From assembly GCA_027382625.1 (NCBI GenBank), contig JAJKFJ010021742.1, positions 19,725 to 83,724 on the forward strand: DNA of 64,000 bases. The letters run 5' to 3'. This stretch comes from Tetmemena sp. SeJ-2015 (Eukaryota; Ciliophora; Spirotrichea; Sporadotrichida; Oxytrichidae). Within the stretch, counting starts at the first letter, position 1; the number at the start of each line of letters is the position of its first letter. Both the position numbers and the translations under genes were made by a program. Below, piece after piece: positions 52,216 to 62,385 of the stretch. Under the pieces are notes generated by a model that did not search any database, had not been told where the DNA came from, and saw only the letters and a list, made by a program, of their open reading frames with translations.

Positions 52216-52644
52216 ATGTCAAGTGTGTATAAAATAAATTCATTGCAAGAGTTCTGGGAAGAGTTTAAAGATGAAGAAATTAATAAATAGGAGATGCAAG
52301 AGGGTCTTCAACCGGACAACATAGAACAAATGAACTAGTAAGAGGACATTTAAATTTTCTAAAATGCCTCTAATTGCGAGGACAGCCGAAGGGAAGATGA
52401 TAGTTATGATGTGAACAATTCAAAACTTAGAATTAGCATGCTTAAATCCCCTGAAGGAAGAAGAAGGATTTCAAAGCTGGACTAATCACTTCAAAAGATT
52501 GAGTACATTAGGAACTCGTTCGTGCCTAAATTATAATTATTTGATAGATTCTTTATCGATTTCGTTCTTGTAAAGCTGTTGAAACAATTACTCGATTTAT
52601 TTAATGGGATTTACATAACTAGAAGCATTAAATTTGGCCTTTGA
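52216..52644 (+). CDS. Orphan 142-residue protein
   Basis: A single open frame from ATG at 52216 to TGA at 52642-52644, with nine TAA/TAG codons read as Gln. The N-terminal half is acidic and Gln/Asn-rich (SLQEFWEEFKDEEINKQEM, EDSRREDDSYD). The middle is basic (KSPEGRRRISKLDQSLQK). The C-terminus is an amphipathic or hydrophobic helix (FDRFFIDFVLVKLLKQLLDL), possibly membrane-associated. Codon composition and balanced amino acids argue for a real gene. It is divergent from the unit 3 gene, whose 5' edge is within about 100 bp or overlapping, so a shared promoter is possible. I recognise no domain and suggest no function. Confidence 0.6.
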
Positions 52645-53011
52645 TAGTTTTTATTTCTCGTCAATCCTCTTTTTCGCTATTGTCTTTGCTTAAACATGAT
52701 ATTCAAATCAATTTTTTAAATAATTTAAACTCCATTAGCATTTTTATCAAACTACAGCATAGATTTGCAATTGTTTATCAAGTATAACTAAAATTACATA
52801 ATTTTTAAGTATGTATAGTAATAAAAATTAATTAAATTTTAATACTCTAGAATCTGAGTATCTGGAACTTAATGTGGTATATTGTTTATTTAGGGATCCT
52901 ATTTAGCAAGTCGAATAGCTTTAGATTTGATTATATCACTAAGCTTAGAGAGTTCAAAGCACTCATAAAATAGATTTAAATAGATAAGAACTAGATTTTT
53001 ATTATATTTAA
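52645..53011. other. Spacer
   Basis: About 370 bp of AT-rich DNA downstream of the orphan CDS, ending in the TAA that flanks the next foldback element. Nothing is recognised in it. Confidence 0.3.
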
Positions 53012-53663
53012 GAATTTAATGCAAAATCGTAGGTTGTTAGATCAAGGATAGTGAAGGTGTTTTACCAAGAGATGGTGAATTATATTGCTTTTCCAGTGAA
53101 TAAATATATTTAAAACTTAGCGCCCCACAAATAATATAATGGCAGCTGGAGCTTCTTGTCATCTTTATCGATGACTTGAATATGCCTATAATAGATAAGT
53201 ATACCAGAGTCTCAAACTCCACCACTTCAAAGCAAGTACTCTCTCCTCTACTTTTGGCTACTTTTTTCAAAACTAAGCAACAAAAACGTGAGACAGATTA
53301 GTTTTACCCTAATGATGTAATGATGTTTTAATTTTAGAATTTTAGAGCTAGAAGAGGAATTAAATAAAGAGACATTTTATCATTACTTTTTGAAGAATGA
53401 TTTTAAGCAACTGTCTGCTAAAAGTAGAGGAGAGAGTACTTGCTTTGAAGTGGTGGAGTTTGAGACTCTGGTATACTTATCTATTATAGGCATGTTCAAG
53501 TCATCGATAAAGATCACAAGAAGCTCCAGCTGCCATTATATTCTTTGTGGGGGGCTAAGTTTTAAATATATTTATTCACTGGAAAAGTAATATAATTTAC
53601 CATCTCTTGGTAAAACACCTTCACTATCCTTGATCTAACAACCTACGATTTTGCATTAAATTC
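53012..53663. mobile_element. Foldback element with 247-bp arms
   Basis: Arms 53012-53258 and 53417-53663 are inverted copies starting GAATTTAATGCAAAATCG; the centre is 158 bp. TAA stands on both sides (53009-53011 and 53664-53666), compatible with a 3-bp target duplication of the PIF/Harbinger type, though TAA is very common here. The ORFs at 53037-53270 (minus) and 53390-53590 (plus) are the same sequence mirrored. It may derive from a gene fragment, but there is no further evidence. Confidence 0.7.
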
Positions 53664-53738
53664 TAAGGTATTTTTACTATCCAGCCTTATTTCTCTTAAA
53701 GAGTATCTGAAGTGCTTTTAAATCTCTAAAGGCCACAC

Positions 53739-54031
53739 ATGTTGGCACTATTTATTGGAAAACCTTTTGGTTCAAATTTAATCCTTCATCTATTAAGAAA
53801 TGTAGCACATCGATTCAATATTAACTACTTTATTTGTATAATCGTATTGCTTGTCTGCTACCACTTCAGAAAGGAAAGTCCAGGGATGCTAAGACTTATC
53901 CTTCTAGCAATTTTCAATCATTAGTGTTCGAATGCTTGTTACATAGGGTCCATATTATTCTTACTCTTTCTAGTCCATTTCATTTGTTTGCTCAAATACT
54001 ATAATATTCAAAAAGAAATAAAATATGTATA
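53739..54031 (+). CDS. Small membrane-protein coding block (partial)
   Basis: The plus-strand frame stays open from about 53690 with TAG as Gln. It contains two hydrophobic spans (INYFICIIVLLVCYHF and GSILFLLFLVHFICLL) separated by a basic loop (FRKESPGMLRL). The first possible ATG is at 53739. No TGA occurs before the receiver-fragment element at 54153, where the frame stops by chance at 54207. The true C-terminus is therefore unknown and may be cut off by the insertion or by an IES. Family not recognised. Confidence 0.4.
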
Positions 54032-54152
54032 ATTGGTTATATTAACAAATGCAAAATCGCAACTAAAATGCAGTTACATTAATAATTCACTAGCCAAAAA
54101 AATTCTTATTGTAATTAAAATTAAAAATCATTTTCTAGCTTTATTAAAATAC

Positions 54153-54468
54153 GTCCAGCCCGATTTTTCAAAAATTTTTCGTTTCCTTCTGTAAAGCCTG
54201 AACAAATGAGGATGAAGCTCTTGTCATCTCTTTAAAATCTTGGTACTGTAAGTGTTCCATGTCGGCCGAGTACTCATAGAAAAATTAAAAAAAAAGTTAA
54301 TGTTATTGATTATCAAATCTCAAAATTATATGGAAAGTTTTTGGCCAAGATGCCAATTATAGATGGTTTTGAAGCTGCTTCTCTAAAGTTCAGTGAAAGG
54401 ACTAAAATCAGTGATTTCTTACAGTAAAACCTGGCCTTATAGCCAGTAGTGAAAAATCGGGGCTGAAT
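54153..54468 (+). mobile_element. Short TIR element carrying a receiver-domain-like fragment, copy B
   Basis: A 316-bp relative of 19551-19876 with ends GTCCAGCCCGATTTTTC and inverse GAAAAATCGGGGCTGAA. The plus strand at about 54338-54400 encodes FLAKMPIIDGFEAASLKF. Compared with copy A the phospho-acceptor Asp is lost but the Gly of the MDG turn is kept, so the copies decayed differently from a common captured fragment. Confidence 0.6.
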
Positions 54469-54479
54469 GGATAATATTT

Positions 54480-54960
54480 TTCTCTGTTTCCAAAATATAA
54501 ATTTAATATCAGTAAAATGAATTATTTTAATTTTCTATAATGGTTGAGTGAACTTAATTTCTGATCTAATTAATTCAAACTTATTTATTAGCTTGATTTA
54601 TAATAATTTCTCAGCTATATTTCTATATTAAATTTTATGATAAATTGCTCTATTTCTTCTAAATGAGGAAGCATTTTAATGAAATCTGGAATGAGGAGCT
54701 ATAGCTGTTTAAGCAGGAAAATAATTGTTTCCTCGCTAAGACCAACAGCAGGTGAAAAGATTAAGTTTATAAAATTCTCTTTGGTTTTGACATGAGATGA
54801 CAAGAGATATGATAACGCAGGGACTGAATTATCCTGATTTATTAAGATGTAAAAGTTTAGAATTCAAAGATAGAAATTAAAATTAAGTTCAAATGCTTTC
54901 AAAAAGTTAGAAGGGAAAAGGATCAAAAGATTAGGCAGCCATTTTATTCTTAAGTTAGCT
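54480..54960 (-). CDS. Helical-protein coding block (partial)
   Basis: The minus strand reads KAFELNFNFYL, then (after one in-frame TGA near 54857) LINQDNSVPALSYLLSS, FINLIFSPAVGLSEETI and LLKQLQLLIPDFIKMLPHL. The regular leucine-rich helices look like an alpha-helical repeat or scaffold segment, but no family is certain. The TGA may mark an IES, an intron or decay. It is on the same strand as the beta-helix and ankyrin blocks upstream. Confidence 0.4.
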
Positions 54961-55116
54961 GAGTAAATATTTCTTCTATATATTTTTCAGAGATATCTCG
55001 CGTTGATTATAAATAAGGCAAAATTAAATTATAAGTTTAATTTATCAAATGAATTTGAATCTTTAAAATTATTTTATTAATTTTTAGAAATGTCAAGCTA
55101 TTTTTTCTTTCAGTCT

Positions 55117-55480
55117 CCGATATCCTCAGTCTTAAGATGATTTTCTAAAATTTATTTCCTCTTCCTAGTAAGATTCCTTTAAACATTTTCAAAAACCTCT
55201 ATTTTACTATAATTGCCATTAAACAAATTTTAAATGTAATTTAAAGAGAATATATAGGGGATAATTTATATCACTTTATCATAAGATATTTAAAGATAAT
55301 TACTTACTAAGTTAACAGGAAAGTTTTAATAAATCTATCTAAGTTATTGGTGAGTACAAACTTATTAGAAGAGAGTAGGTTAGGCTTTTCATCACTCCAG
55401 TATATAGCACCTCCTGATGAGTTTGCGTAATTGTTCTTGAAGGTGTTAGTTGAAGAAAAGTTGAAGGTGCACCTTGTGAT
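55117..55480 (-). CDS. Parallel beta-helix (GGAI-type) repeat block
   Basis: About 55310-55480 reads CSSITRCTFNFSSTNTFKNN, then YANSSGGAIYWSDEKPNLLS and NKFVLTNNLDRFI. The N-x-F-x-N-N-x-A-x-x-x-G-G-A-I pattern is characteristic of pectin-lyase-like or Pmp-like beta-helix rungs, abundant in giant ciliate extracellular proteins. A charged stretch (TRKRKQILENHLKTEDIGD) before TGA at about 55117 may be the C-terminal tail. The upstream edge breaks at about 55480, where another frame starts, so a block junction is likely there. Confidence 0.45.
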
Positions 55481-55850
55481 TGAACTGCAAGCCAGGTAAA
55501 GACCTCAGAGTTGCAATCTTCATTTTCGCTATCACTGTCATTATTTTCTGCTTCAGTCTAAAATTTATTATACTCTTTATAAGAAAGACTCTAAGCAAGG
55601 GCATGAAGAATAGATTCTCCACGCGAATTAGTATATGCTGCCACCTTCTATTTATTAAACTAAGGAAGAAGCTAAATTAAAAATTAATATCATCCTAATG
55701 AAAAAAGAAAGTGAGTATTCTCAAGATAATTATAAAACGTGGCACTCTAAATCATATTTCAGATTTCTCCAGTAAAGAATTCTATCTCCTGTCTCTCTCA
55801 TTTACTTCTTTGTTTTAGGTATAAATTTCCGAGAACAATATTTTAGAAGA
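55481..55850. other. Overlapping open frames, strand unresolved
   Basis: The plus strand (55480-55713) encodes a strongly hydrophobic span (VAIFIFAITVIIFCFSLKFI) followed by a basic segment. The minus strand is also open for about 100 codons here (RRWQHILIRVENLFFMPLL). Both cannot be real and nothing decides between them. Confidence 0.3.
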
Positions 55851-56280
55851 GCAAATTTTTTAATAACAATCCTCCCGCTTGCCCTATTTCTCTAAGTATA
55901 TTACTTTGCATTGCCTTATAATCAGTTAACTATGGCTTCATTTAGACTTTCACCAATTCTAATCTCTTCATTCAGTGCCTCACTTTAAAAATTTAAGATT
56001 AGTACATCCCAGTTATTATCTTTCGTAAATAAGATAGTTTTGCGTACACATAATCATCTCGTATTTTCTCAGTCACATAATACTAAAGACTGTGCAATGG
56101 TGCCTAGTTCGGCTATTGAGTCTTCGAGAAACTAAAGTTAAGATAGAGACAGAGTAGTAATTATAAGATATTTTGGAGTGGTCATAATATGCCTTTTTCT
56201 TAGGCACGTAAACTAAAGACTGAATTTAAATTGAGCCTTCTTGTAAGAAAAATAATGCATTCTCATTCTGTCCTCTAATA
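55850..56280 (-). CDS. Fragmented coding patch
   Basis: Short minus-strand runs in changing frames: FTKDNNWDVLILNFQSEALN with EEIRIGESLNEAI, then LTDYKAMQSNILREIGQAGG. The amino-acid mix is protein-like. Frame changes occur at the junctions, as expected for coding blocks separated by tiny inserts or indels. No family recognised. It could be the C-terminal part of the ankyrin gene upstream. Confidence 0.35.
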
Positions 56281-56719
56281 TTGATTAAATCTAGGCGAAA
56301 CCAAATATTTATTCAAAATTTAGTTGTACACATTTTAATATTGAGGCAGTTTTAATATAGCAAAGGAGTACTGAATATTCTTGAATATGTTATTTGCGTT
56401 TTGTTTTGTATTTTATAAATGATCTTCTTGTCTTTTTTTTCTAAATTTATAGCATGAAAGGACTAGAAGGAGATAATAGTTTTTCGTAGAATAAAAATTC
56501 GGTATTTATGCTGATGGAATTGAAATTTTCTGTCCCTCAATAGATATTTTGATGTAAATCATAGCAAATCTGCTCTATTAATATTAGTTCTCACGCTCAA
56601 GGCAATGACCAATTCAACCTTTCTTATATGCTTGAGCTTCTAATACCATTCTATAAAATAAGTCTTAATAGAGTTATTGAAATACAATCACTTACTGAAA
56701 AGAGCTCTTTTTCTCTCAA

Positions 56720-58165
56720 AATTCATTTATTTATTTATTAATTGATTGACTTTTATGATAATAGCTACTGATAGAGGGTTTAGGCCTAAATAGTTGAATT
56801 AATTCTTCTTATTTAAATCCATTGACTAGCAAATGAACGACAATGTAAGTGGGATAAATTTTTATAAAATAGATTATCCAGTCAGGTTTATAAATTGAGT
56901 TTATTCCTAAGTTTTGCAGCGACATGGAGAAGGTTATTTTATTTGTTATTTATAAGATTTTAACTTTGCGGGCAATAAGAATAGAAATATATTAAATTTG
57001 GTGGTGTATTAAATTTGTAATCAAATTTGAGTCAAAGCTTTATAGTATTTTAAATAACTGAATTTCATCAAATCTACGACTTGATCAATAGTCTCTTAAA
57101 AATAATAGGATTTGATTTATTAATTATCTCTAAAGCATACTACACTTCAGTAGCAAGATTCATTGGTTACAAAACTCGTTGAATTCAAGTCTTTTCATTA
57201 ATTCTTTTTACTAAGTCTCCCACAATTAATTTCTAGGGATATAAAGATAAATCAATATAAATATAGTAAACTAGACAACTCTATTTTATAATAAATTGCC
57301 AGCTATACTTAAAGAGCAAACGCATTAGATTTATTGGATCATTATTTCTTTGACTTCCAGTTTTGAGAGCATATTCATGGACACTTCGCCCCTTTTCTGA
57401 AGTCAATGAAACGAGAAAAGGTAAATTCTATACAAGAAATTCCTCCAACTCAGGCAATTCCATTTAATTAGCATTAGACATTCTATAATTTCAAGAATGA
57501 AAATATATTTTAGTTAAAAGTATAATTTGATGATTACTGCAAGATTGAGTGGCGAGAACTTCTTTGAAATATTTTGCAATTACTGGCCAGGGCCTTCAAA
57601 CTTATGAATCTTGAGAATTAATTTGATGAGAGGAAAGGCTCTGTAATAAGTTGCGTAGTGAAGAAGCGTATTCTAGTTTTAGTCCGTGGTATAGAGTTAT
57701 TTAGCTGTGATGCTTTTCAAGATCTTTTCTAGAATAGATTAATCTCTCACTCTGTAAAGCAAATGCAGGTGAAGACTTTCCCCTTCCTTAAAGACTTTTC
57801 CTGTTGAGCTTAATAAATCTTTAGGAGAGATGGCCGTAATAAAAAGAGAGAAAAGTCTCTCAATTGGGAATGTACGTTATATATTCTTAATGATTAATAT
57901 TTTAAATTAATGAAAGTATGAGTGGGCTTAATCCTTATTAATCTTTTAGAATAATGAGATCTCTAAATTGGCTGATATTTATTTGTTCTAAATAGTCTAT
58001 AAAGCTGTTTAGCTATTTCTTTTATGTTGAAAAAAGTAGGATCTTGACAAGCATGTGTAACCATGAGGAGCCTGAGAAAGAATTTGTTTTGAAGAGTTTC
58101 AAAATCCTATGATCAATAAGTCCTGTTTTCTTGAACAGATCAGAATTATTTGCAGTCTTAAATAC
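56720..58165 (-). CDS. Ankyrin-repeat protein gene, 5' end next to a transposon
   Basis: In protein order: 58165-57900 gives KTNSFSGSSWLHMLVKIL and DLIILKDQQGLSPLILSLI. 57850-57540 gives GKVFKEGESLHLHLLYRVRD, then the clear ankyrin rung TTDQNQNTLLHYATYY with SPLNLAVI. 57480-57200 gives NQMELPELEEFLVQNLPFLV and EYALKTGSQRNNDPINL. 56940-56720 gives a last block ending at TGA near 56720. Breaks between blocks are 50-150 bp and could be IESs or introns; one break (about 57485-57540) begins GTAATC and ends ATAG, but simple splicing leaves the frame off by one. Coding is visible up to 58165 and the helicase element starts at 58195, so the 5' end may be displaced by the insertion. Confidence 0.5.
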
Positions 58166-58194
58166 GTACAGTAATATTTATAAATATTCATTAT

Positions 58195-58592
58195 AATATT
58201 CTAACAATCAAGGGGGTAGTCAAAAGTTAAATACACGTTTGAAAAGTGAATCTGAGCGAGTTGATAGCGTGTATTGGAATTTGATTCAGTTGGAGAAAAC
58301 CTTTATTCTAGTAGGAATTTATTTGAAATGTGGAATTTAATTAAATCACAAATATTAAAGTTTAAATCTCAATTAAATTAATTGACACATTTTAAGTTTG
58401 GAACATTGGAACATTGGAACTTTGGAACATTTTGGAGTATTAGGGCGTGATCTCATCTTTTTTTTTAAAATTAGCCGACCAAAGATAGAGCGCATACTAA
58501 TCAAGGCGTAGGAATTGTTCCAATGTTCCAAAGTTCTAATCCTGCGACAGATGGAGTTTAAATATATAAGAGCGTTGGAATATATAATTATT
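58195..58592 (+). repeat. Left terminal inverted repeat, 398 bp
   Basis: Near-perfect reverse complement of 60074-60471. It includes four tandem-like copies of TTGGAACA (58398-58434), whose regular spacing could bind the element's own protein, and an inner end at the AT-rich 58582-58592. Confidence 0.85.
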
Positions 58593-58686
58593 ACAAAACT
58601 AATTAATCATTGCATAGTGCTGAGTTGTTCACTGCTAATCACTTAGTTCTCATCGAAAATGATGAGGTCCTATTTCAGTCAGATCC

Positions 58687-60009
58687 TCAATGTTCGTTTC
58701 TGCCATTCCATCTCCATCTTGTCCAACCCTTATGCTGAATTAGTCCATCTCTGATCATCCTCTCTTCAAAGTATACGGCTAACTGATCTGCTACCATTGG
58801 AAAGGCTTGCTTCACATAATTCTTGCCTCTCAGCATCTCTACAAATTTCACTCTCGCCTCAAACGCCTCTCGGTCAAGGCTGCTCATGTACTTGAGTGGG
58901 GTGTCGTTAGATGTTATAAACACTGAGCATCCTTGGTACCTTTTCTCTGCTGCCATATGCTTTACGTTATGCGCGAACCCTTTGCCTTCAAAGAAGCGCT
59001 TCATCTTTGCAATTCCACTTTTTTTGAAAAGCAATGGGCTGTTCACTTCATCTAAGATGATGAGGGTTGCCGACTACCCCTCCTTTTGCTAATCCAGGAC
59101 AAAGGTATCAGTCACCTCTTCAAGCTGCTCGGAGTGAAATATCTATTCAAGCAAGCCTGCTAGAGAGCTCTTTCCTGTGCCGGGCATCCCATGTAGCCAT
59201 ACTCCTCTCATCTTCTGATCACTCTGTTTCACAATGATCTCATAGATGGCCTCCACTGCCTCCTGCAGATTGTACGACTCAAGAATGTGATCAGTGATTA
59301 TGGGCGCTTCTTCCCTACTGTGTGGGCCAATTCTCATGTCCTCTAAGTATGAAAGCAGCTGATCTCGGTGCGAGAGCTCAAGCTTTGGTATGGCCCCGGC
59401 CTTTCTGTGGAGTTTAAAGAGAGCCTCTATTTTAGATTATTTATCTGAGAGCTTCTCACATACCTTAGGATTAGCCATATTCTTGTTAAAGAGATCCTGG
59501 AAACTCTGGGCTCGACCCTCTCTCATCTGCTGGATGGCATACTGGATAATTGGATCAGATTCCTTGCCCTCCTCTATTGCTTGAGATAGTCTCTCTCTGC
59601 TCACACGTTCTGATTGAACTTCCAGAGCACGGAGCAATTCAGATAGACTTCCAGTGAATACTTTGGCTGGGCCTTGCAATTTGATGGCTTGGGAAAGATT
59701 TCCTCTGTTGATGCTCTTGCACTCTATTTCCTGCTACTCCAAGAATTGCTTTCCTCTGTAATTGTTTGAGTGGAAGTAGTATTTGCTGAGGCCTGGAGAA
59801 ATGCTCTTTAACAGGATGACCAAGTATAGCTCTCTGTCCTTAGAGGTTTCAAAGATCACAACCGACTAAATATCTTTAACGAAGTCAAGCAGGGCTGCTT
59901 CCGTCTGTTTGATCATCTCTCGGGAAAAACTTCTGTCAAGATGTAGGAAAAACGCAAGTTTCTTATGGTAGGATGGAGGATCCTTGCTGGTGTTGGAGGG
60001 CTGATTCAT
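58687..60009 (-). CDS. SF3 helicase, Rep-like, of a TIR element
   Basis: 440 residues from ATG (60009) to TGA (58687), continuous only with TAA/TAG as Gln (six such codons). The C-terminal half carries a superfamily-3 ATPase: Walker A GMPGTGKSS (about residue 280), Walker B TLIILDEVNS, and motif C SVFITSND followed by an Arg (ARVKF) suited to an arginine finger. The ITSN motif is typical of helicase domains in CRESS-DNA virus and parvovirus-type Rep proteins. The N-terminal ~230 residues are helical and charged; I do not see the HUH (HxH) and tyrosine motifs of a rolling-circle nuclease. It ends in a Trp/Arg-rich tail (KGWTRWRWNGRN). Codon use is much less AT-biased than in neighbouring genes, which suggests foreign origin. 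The frame is intact, so the element could be recently active. Confidence is high for SF3 ATPase and moderate for Rep kinship. Confidence 0.75.
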
Positions 60010-60073
60010 TTTACCAAATTGTATCAATAAGGTGGAGAGGCTTCCATTTAAAGTGGAGCTGAATATTTAAATA

Positions 60074-60471
60074 AATAATTATATATTCCAACGCTCTTAT
60101 ATATTTAAACTCCATCTGTCGCAGGATTAGAACTTTGGAACATTGGAACAATTCCTACGCCTTGATTAGTATGCGCTCTATCTTTGGTCGGCTAATTTTA
60201 AAAAAAAAGATGAGATCACGCCCTAATACTCCAAAATGTTCCAAAGTTCCAATGTTCCAATGTTCCAAACTTAAAATGTGTCAATTAATTTAATTGAGAT
60301 TTAAACTTTAATATTTGTGATTTAATTAAATTCCACATTTCAAATAAATTCCTACTAGAATAAAGGTTTTCTCCAACTGAATCAAATTCCAATACACGCT
60401 ATCAACTCGCTCAGATTCACTTTTCAAACGTGTATTTAACTTTTGACTACCCCCTTGATTGTTAGAATATT
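60074..60471 (-). repeat. Right terminal inverted repeat, 398 bp
   Basis: Mirror image of 58195-58592. It begins about 65 bp upstream of the helicase ATG, so the helicase promoter probably lies in or next to this repeat. Confidence 0.85.
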
Positions 60472-61070
60472 TATCAAATTAACCACTTTTATGGTTAATA
60501 AAGCCTCTAAAAAAATCATTAAAACTTTATCAACAGAATTTTTTTATTAAGTTAAGTTTCAGCCATATTCCCTAAATTTAATTAATTATAATATAAAATA
60601 TAATTTAATTATTTGTAAGTATTTATTGGAAGATTAGATCATCATAGAAACTTAATTTTAATATACATAATCAGTGATAATTGAGGTAGTTAACCCAATT
60701 GAAATAATAATTTTTATGCTTTAAAAATTAAGATATTAAAATTCTCATATTTTCTATCAATTTATTCTCTTTTATAACAATAAGAATTTTGTAGGAATAG
60801 ATGAATAGTATTATGAATGGTGAAAACATGCCTGTCTGGCATCTTAGTTGGTAAAGAAATTTTTATACCGCGAATCAAGCATTTTAACTTCCACCTTTGT
60901 GTTAAATAATTATCAGCTTTATTTTTCAATAAGCTATTTAAGATTAATTCTCCACTATAATTAATATACGTCATCTTAATCGATGACTTTTTTATATTAG
61001 TCAATATAGCTGAGAATTTAATAAAAAAGAGAATTAAATTAATAAATAAATTAAGAAATTTAAAATCCTA
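60472..61070. other. AT-rich spacer with a weak minus-strand ORF
   Basis: Only 60762-61004 (minus) is open, 80 codons without any TAA/TAG, and protein-like in its centre (KADNYLTQRWKLKCLIRGIK). With no homologue in the window it is not called as a gene. Confidence 0.25.
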
Positions 61071-61074
61071 GGCA

Positions 61075-61420
61075 GTTGAAGTGTGAAATTTTGGGTTAAA
61101 ATTATTACCATTCGATTAAGCATGAAATTATAAGCTACTTTGATCCTTGCAACTTCTTCGTAGGAGGCCTGTGTAATGAGTTACCTTAGTCACAAGTTTT
61201 TTATCTTGGTTAATTTCTTGGTTCGGAGTCAAAGACATCAATATCTCTTCACTGGTACCTCCTATCGTAAGGGTGGAAGAACAAACTCATCTTATAATTT
61301 GAAGAGCTATCGAACAAGCCCCATATTGGACTACCTTCTTTACAATTTAACGGCCAACATTTTACAACTCCTCATTTATTATTTTAATTTAATTCCGATT
61401 TTCATTTAAATTTTAACTAT
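61075..61420 (+). CDS. PCNF-module coding block, plus-strand copy
   Basis: The plus-strand frame reads YHSIKHEIISYFDPCNFFVG, then GLCNELPQSQVFYLGQFLG and LQFEELSNKPHIGLPSLQFN. It is homologous to 62100-62340 on the minus strand and to the 3' part of unit 0 (10400-10700). Silent third-base changes in the LSNK motif support coding. The module follows the beta-repeat blocks in unit 0, so this is probably a displaced piece or paralogue of that gene. Function unknown. Confidence 0.4.
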
Positions 61421-62094
61421 AATCAAAAAGTATAATAAAAATGAAATTACATAATGAAAGTTCTTATCCTTTGACCAATATCCTTCTCATAAAATTAGAA
61501 CTCTAAATTCATTTAAAAAATAAATTATAAATCAAAATGGATTTTAGAATTATAAGTTAAAGTTTCCTCCTTAAAAAGAGGTCTTGATATGAATTTAAAA
61601 TAATATCATAGAATTTTGATTATTAAAGAAAAGGCTGCAAATCATGAGTGGTGTGTCATTTTAATGCCAAAAAATTACAATCACCCCTCTTTATTATTTT
61701 TACAAATCACCAATTTAATTTAATTCTTAAATCTGTATTTAAATAATTTTTTTTCTTCATAATTCCGGAAAGAACTCTGACTAAAATGAATTTAACAAAA
61801 AAATAAAAAAAAGAATATTATTTGTCAATAATGAAATAAAATTAAATATAATTAAAAAGAAATTTTTTGGGGAATAGAAGTGAACACCCCTCTACTTTCA
61901 TGATAAAATTAAAAATTTCTTCCATTTAGGCCAAAATCACTAAAATAAATTCAAAAAAAAATGTAGCTTTTAAAATTTCTGAGAGGGTCAAAATTTATTA
62001 TTTAAGAATTTATGGAATGTCTTTTAAATTAATTCTTATCTTTATTTTACATTTGATTCCATCGCCTTTTGAAAATATAATTGAGAATTAAATT
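61421..62094. other. AT-rich spacer between convergent blocks
   Basis: No coding or repeat signal, only A/T runs. Two short sequences ending in CACCCCTCT (61684-61692 and 61886-61894) are the only notable resemblance. Confidence 0.3.
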
Positions 62095-62385
62095 AATTAA
62101 AATAATAAAATTACTTTGTGGCTGTTGAAACAAAGATACGCCGCCCATGATATACTGCTTATTTGATAACTTGTCAAAAGAAAACATGAATATTTGTTCT
62201 GGAATCATCACCTCAGCACCTCCCAGTAGCACGATTTGATGCGCACGGAACTTGTGTCAACCTTATAACTCTGTACTGAATGCTCCCACACAAAAGTTGC
62301 AAGGATAAAAATTTCTTAATTTACAAGCTGAATCATATAGTATGTAGATTATTCAATTTTGACACACTTCAGCAGCCACGATTTA
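62095..62385 (-). CDS. PCNF-module coding block, minus-strand copy
   Basis: On the minus strand: AAEVCQ, then FYPCNFCVGAFSTELQG, then (after a frame break near 62262) HQIVLLGGAEVMIPEQIFMF and SFDKLSNKQYIMGGVSLFQQ. The GGAEVMIPEQIFMFSFD phrase faintly recalls a kelch blade, but one motif is not enough. It is convergent with and homologous to 61075-61420. Confidence 0.4.

Larger units (their letters stand above)
58195..60471. mobile_element. 2.28-kb TIR element encoding an SF3 helicase
   Basis: A 2277-bp unit with 398-bp terminal inverted repeats enclosing a single gene. Outer ends read AATATT-CTAACAATCAAGGGGGTAG and the mirror image. AATATT at the ends is itself palindromic, so it may be a 6-bp target duplication or part of the TIR. 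GC content is well above the flanks. The arrangement (long TIRs, a Rep-like helicase, no recognisable DDE transposase) does not match standard cut-and-paste families. It lies 30 bp upstream of the visible ankyrin coding sequence. Confidence 0.8.

Noticed and set aside
58823..59092. Plus-strand ORFs inside the helicase element (58823-59092, 59390-59584)
   Set aside because: Antisense shadows of the motif-bearing helicase frame.
61075..62385. A TIR transposon bounded by the PCNF blocks
   Set aside because: The inverted similarity is protein-coding (silent changes in LSNK) and continues into unit 0 coding sequence. No sharp ends or target duplication.
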